Below the pieces are notes generated by a model. That model worked only from the letters and a program-made list of their open reading frames with translations. It had not been told where the DNA came from and ran no database searches. DNA of 64,000 nucleotides from Alkanindiges illinoisensis. Lineage in GTDB: Bacteria > Pseudomonadota > Gammaproteobacteria > Pseudomonadales > Moraxellaceae. Position numbers and translations under genes: made by a program. Location: positions 62,001 through 126,000 of the forward strand of contig NZ_SNTY01000014.1 of assembly GCF_004377485.1 (NCBI RefSeq), written 5' to 3'. Numbering within the stretch: position 1 is the first letter of the stretch; every line of letters begins with the position of its first letter. Of the stretch, positions 60,898-64,000 are shown piece after piece.

Positions 60898-62847
60898 TTA
60901 CTCTCCTTGACTGGCGGCCTCAAGCTCGGTCCAGCGCTCCAGTTTGTCCATCAGTTCTTGTTCTATCCCGGCCAGCCGTGTAGCGGCCTGGGTTGCTGCC
61001 TGTGCATCGGTGGTAAACCAGCTACCATCGGCCAGCTTTGCAGACAGTTGTTGCTGTTCAGCCTCCAGCGCAGCAATTGCATCCGGCAAGGCTTCCAGTT
61101 CCCGTTGATCTTTATAACTCAATTTTACTTTTTTGGATACGACAGGCTGATGATCTGCCTTGGCTTTTTGTCCTGAGTTTTGAGTAATCTTCTGGGTTGC
61201 TTTTTGTTCTTTAAATGAATCGCGGCTAGTGGCCTGTACATTCTGGTATTTGGACTGCTGGGCTTTTTGTGTTAAGTAATCCTGATAACCGCCAATATAT
61301 TCCTCAATGCCGCCCTTGCTATCAAACACCCAGGTTGAAGTCACCACCTGATCGACAAAAGCCCGGTCATGGCTAATTAACAGCAGGGTGCCAGGATAAC
61401 TGCCTAGCATCTCTTCCAGCAACTCCAGCGTCACCATGTCAAGGTCATTGGTTGGCTCATCCAGCACCAGCAGGTTGGAAGGCTTTAACAGCAAGCGGGC
61501 TAACAGCAAACGATTGCGCTCACCACCGGATAAGGCCTTCACCGGTGTTCTGGCGCGTTGCGGGGAAAATAAAAAGTCCTGCAAGTAGCTGAGGATATGG
61601 CGTCTTGCCCCGTTAAGCTCGATAAAGTCACTACCGGCACTCACGTTTTCCTGTACGGTTTTTTCCAGATCCAGCTGATTGCGTAACTGGTCAAAATACG
61701 CTACATCTAGCTGTGAACCGACCTGAACTGTACCGCCGTGTTCCTGTTCACCCAGCAAGGCACGAATCAACGTGGTTTTACCTACGCCGTTATCGCCAAT
61801 CAGGCCAATCCGGTCGCCGCGCATTACCAGTGCAGAGAAGTCCTTGACCAGCACATTGTCACCAAACTGCAGGGATAAATGCTCAATATCAAACACCAGC
61901 TTGCCGGATTTTTTGGCATCCTGAATGTTTAGCGTCACATTACCCTGCTGGCTGCGACGCGCCTTGAATTCTTCACGCAGGGCTTTTAATTCACGCACCC
62001 GGCCTTCATTGCGGGTGCGGCGTGCCTTGATGCCCTGACGAATCCACACTTCTTCTTCAGCCAGTTTCTTGTCAAAATTGGCGTTTTGCTTTTCTTCGGC
62101 TTCCAGTTGCTGGGCCTTAAGCTCAAGGTAGCGTGCATAGTTGCCCTCGAAACTGCGCAGGATACCGCGATCCAGCTCAACAATACGGGTGGCCACATGA
62201 TCCACAAACGCGCGGTCATGCGAAATGAAGAGCAGGGTTAAATTAGGCCAGTCCAGCAGAAATTGCTCCAGCCACTCAATACTTTCAACATCCAGATGGT
62301 TGGTTGGTTCATCCAGCAGCAGCACATCCGGCTCAGTGAGTAGTGCCCGTGCCAGCAGCACCCGGCGTTTACGGCCACCGGACAGGTCAGATAAGTCTGC
62401 ATGACCATCCAGATTCATTTTGGCCAGAATGGTATCGACCTGACGTTCCAGCGCCCAGCCATCCAGCGCATCCAGCTTGTGCTGCAATTCACCCATGTGA
62501 TCACAGGCCTGCATGTCACCAGCTACACAGGCATCGCTGGCCGCATGATAATCAATCAATACCTGTGCCGCTTCACCCGCACCACCCGCGACAATATCAG
62601 CCACACGGCCAGTGCTCATGGGTACATCCTGTTCCAGCATGGCAATGCGCAAATTATTTTGCTTGCTGACTTCGCCGCTGTCTGCCATTAAGCTACCATT
62701 GATCAGCTTGAGCAGGGTGGATTTACCCTCACCATTGCGGCCAATCAGACACACACGCTCACCGCGCTCAAGGGCAAAGCTTGCGCCATCCAGCAGGGCA
62801 GGGCCGCCAAAGGCCAGATGAATGTCGCGTAAGCTAATAAGTGCCAT
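60898..62847 (-). CDS. uup: ABC-F family ATPase Uup
   Basis: A 649-residue cytoplasmic protein with two ABC ATPase domains and no membrane part. First domain: Walker A GRNGEGKST, signature DLSGGRKRRVLLARALLT, Walker B DVLLLDEPTNHLD. Then the ABC-F linker with GIKARRTRNEGRVRELKALR, and a second Walker A GDNGVGKTT with ALSGGERNRLLLARLLL and LLVLDEPTNDLD. The C-terminal coiled-coil DNA-binding tail (LSYKDQRELEALPDAIAALE) marks it as Uup rather than EttA or YheS. Uup acts on ribosome or DNA recombination intermediates. It is divergent from slyX, with 35 bases between start codons. Confidence 0.93.
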   Translation of the reverse strand: MALISLRDIHLAFGGPALLDGASFALERGERVCLIGRNGEGKSTLLKLINGSLMADSGEVSKQNNLRIAMLEQDVPMSTGRVADIVAGGAGEAAQVLIDYHAASDACVAGDMQACDHMGELQHKLDALDGWALERQVDTILAKMNLDGHADLSDLSGGRKRRVLLARALLTEPDVLLLDEPTNHLDVESIEWLEQFLLDWPNLTLLFISHDRAFVDHVATRIVELDRGILRSFEGNYARYLELKAQQLEAEEKQNANFDKKLAEEEVWIRQGIKARRTRNEGRVRELKALREEFKARRSQQGNVTLNIQDAKKSGKLVFDIEHLSLQFGDNVLVKDFSALVMRGDRIGLIGDNGVGKTTLIRALLGEQEHGGTVQVGSQLDVAYFDQLRNQLDLEKTVQENVSAGSDFIELNGARRHILSYLQDFLFSPQRARTPVKALSGGERNRLLLARLLLKPSNLLVLDEPTNDLDMVTLELLEEMLGSYPGTLLLISHDRAFVDQVVTSTWVFDSKGGIEEYIGGYQDYLTQKAQQSKYQNVQATSRDSFKEQKATQKITQNSGQKAKADHQPVVSKKVKLSYKDQRELEALPDAIAALEAEQQQLSAKLADGSWFTTDAQAATQAATRLAGIEQELMDKLERWTELEAASQGE

Positions 62848-62882
62848 AAACAAGGGTTTCCATAGATGAGGAGAGCAAGACC

Positions 62883-63128
62883 GTGGACGAACAGTTACGC
62901 CAGCTGGAAAGCACATTTTCCGCACGGATTGAGGATTTGCAAGTTAAAATTGCATTTCAGGATGATTTTATTGAGTCTTTAAACCAGATGGTGGCCAGTC
63001 AGCAGCAAACCATTCTGGATTTGCAAAAACAGATGCAGTTGCTGTACCAGCGGGTGGAATCTTACCAGAATGGTGAAAGTGGTGTCGCGCCATTTGACCC
63101 TTTACAGGAAATTCCACCGCATTATTAA
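62883..63128 (+). CDS. slyX: SlyX family protein
   Basis: An 81-residue coiled-coil protein: LESTFSARIEDLQVKIAFQD and FIESLNQMVASQQQTILDLQ, then MQLLYQRVESY and the family ending EIPPHY. Function of SlyX is unknown. The start is GTG at 62883 with GAGGAGAG 8-9 bases upstream. It is head to head with uup. Confidence 0.9.
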   Translation: MDEQLRQLESTFSARIEDLQVKIAFQDDFIESLNQMVASQQQTILDLQKQMQLLYQRVESYQNGESGVAPFDPLQEIPPHY

Positions 63129-63249
63129 TGGTGCAGCATTTATTGGCTCCTTAGAATAGACCGGATACAAGAGTAAGTATATTCAGTGTAGAGCCTTGGA
63201 AAAATGCTCATAATGATTTTATGAAACGATTTAATTGAAGATTTTCAAA

Positions 63250-63708
63250 ATGAACCGCTCAAAATATCTTACTCTGATAAGTATTGTTCTACTGATCTTT
63301 GTATTTTTAATTTATATAAAATTAAGTGAAACAAAGATATTTATTTATAAATCGAATGTATTAAATAGTCGAGATGTGATCTTTAACTTTAAAGAGAATA
63401 CAGTATCATCAGGTGACATAGATTTTTATCTATCCACCTGTAATTATACGGCTTATTGCATTACCTTGAATGGAAAAGCTTTATTTGTTATAGATGATAA
63501 AAAGTTAGCCAAAGGACAAAAATGGAGATTTGATAATACAGAATTTTATGTTCAAGATATTTTAAATGAATATTATCTGATCCATTGCAAAAATAATGCA
63601 GAGAATTACTTTTTTTTGTTTAAAAAGCGACAAGGAGTCATAGCTTATAAGCCTTATAAAGGATCTTGGCATTTTGTCCGAGGAAAATATGGGATGTTGG
63701 CTTATTAA
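63250..63708 (+). CDS. AT-rich membrane-anchored protein of unknown function
   Basis: A 152-residue protein with one N-terminal membrane helix (YLTLISIVLLIFVFLIYI) and an extracytoplasmic domain rich in Y, F, K and N. It has a possible Cys pair (STCNYTAYC) and a later HCKNN. The end KGSWHFVRGKYGML is basic and aromatic. No family recognised. Its base composition is much richer in A+T than uup and slyX, which suggests acquisition. The ATG at 63250 is used; a TTG at 63235 adds five residues. Confidence 0.5.
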   Translation: MNRSKYLTLISIVLLIFVFLIYIKLSETKIFIYKSNVLNSRDVIFNFKENTVSSGDIDFYLSTCNYTAYCITLNGKALFVIDDKKLAKGQKWRFDNTEFYVQDILNEYYLIHCKNNAENYFFLFKKRQGVIAYKPYKGSWHFVRGKYGMLAY

Positions 63709-63724
63709 AGCGGAAGTTAAAATA

Positions 63725-64000
63725 ATGATTTATTTGCTATGGTTATTCATCTTGTTCTTAATAATGAAATGTATTTGGAATGCTTTGGTTCCTATTTGGT
63801 CGAAATATTTTGATAAAAATAATACATCACAGCATGTATCAATGGGATTAGGGTTGGATTTAATGTTATTGGCTGGTATTTTAGTATTTAATATTGCTAT
63901 TGTATTATTAAGTTGGCCATTAAACTTTTTTGAAAGATATAGTTTTTTCATTCTACTAATTACTTTGATTTTATCCTATGCTTTGGCGATTTTTTTTGCT
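63725..64000 (+). CDS. Membrane protein of unknown function, cut by the window end
   Basis: The frame is open from ATG 63725 to the last base (92 codons, no stop), so the gene continues beyond the window. It starts MIYLLWLFILFLIMKCIWNA, then has a polar loop with KYFDKNNTSQHVS, a second hydrophobic segment (DLMLLAGILVFNIAIVLLSW) and a third at the edge (FFILLITLILSYALAIFF). GGAAG about 10 bases upstream supports the start. Its composition is AT-rich like that of the preceding gene, 17 bases upstream, so they are probably co-transcribed. Confidence 0.6.
   Translation, partial: MIYLLWLFILFLIMKCIWNALVPIWSKYFDKNNTSQHVSMGLGLDLMLLAGILVFNIAIVLLSWPLNFFERYSFFILLITLILSYALAIFFA

Overview
The window is 64 kb of chromosome from a gammaproteobacterium, most probably Moraxellaceae (Acinetobacter, Alkanindiges or a close relative). 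I base this on the gene set and order (hisIE-tatABC, ubiE-ubiJ-ubiB, recC-recB-recD, rtcR/rtcB/rtcA, a two-domain PPK2 polyphosphate:AMP phosphotransferase, FimV, TraX-family and LysE-family membrane proteins), on moderate GC by eye, and on AT-rich intergenic DNA. This is judged from remembered family features, not from a database search. There are no rRNA or tRNA genes, no CRISPR array and no prophage. Most of it is housekeeping DNA with a few accessory patches.

Layout. 0-7.4 kb: a DUF2750 protein, a Tat-exported PhoX-type phosphatase under four heptamers with exact 11-bp spacing (a double Pho box), tatABC, hisIE and an outer-membrane protein. 7.5-12.2 kb: a large lipoprotein, a patatin-like phospholipase gene broken by one in-frame amber codon, and TraX-like and LysE-like membrane proteins. 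12.3-15.9 kb: ubiquinone genes ubiE-ubiJ-ubiB. 16.1-19.4 kb: a tandem pair of FFLEELY-type paralogues and pap. 19.4-26.7 kb: an RNA-processing and repair neighbourhood with rtcR (sigma-54 activator), an RNase Z-like hydrolase, a sigma-54 promoter, rtcB, a GIY-YIG nuclease inside nested inverted repeats, a DIP1984-family protein, a GC-rich hairpin-forming leader and rtcA.

26.8-40.5 kb: a second tandem pair of unknown paralogues, an ABC exporter, a DUF697-like protein and recC-recB-recD. The recD start region holds seven DnaA-box-like nonamers at an exact 12-bp period. 40.4-49 kb: a GacA-type upstream site followed by a candidate Rsm/Csr RNA, then hemerythrin, catalase-family, serA and a divergent D-2-hydroxyglutarate dehydrogenase-like gene. 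A decayed patch at 46.2-48.6 kb has several in-frame TGA codons. infA closes this part. 49-64 kb: an AraC regulator, truA, an asparaginase, fimV, asd, an exo/endonuclease/phosphatase-family membrane protein, a second and stronger Rsm/Csr RNA candidate with a perfect GacA site, a glycosyltransferase, a lipid A-type acyltransferase, a lipoprotein, uup and slyX. The window ends in AT-rich unknown membrane-protein genes.

The most interesting items are the GIY-YIG gene bracketed by symmetrical nested inverted repeats right after rtcB, the two Gac/Rsm-type RNAs, the DnaA-box-like array at recD, the PhoB-type array overlapping a terminator-like hairpin, and the RNA-repair cluster with its DIP1984 partner and structured rtcA leader.
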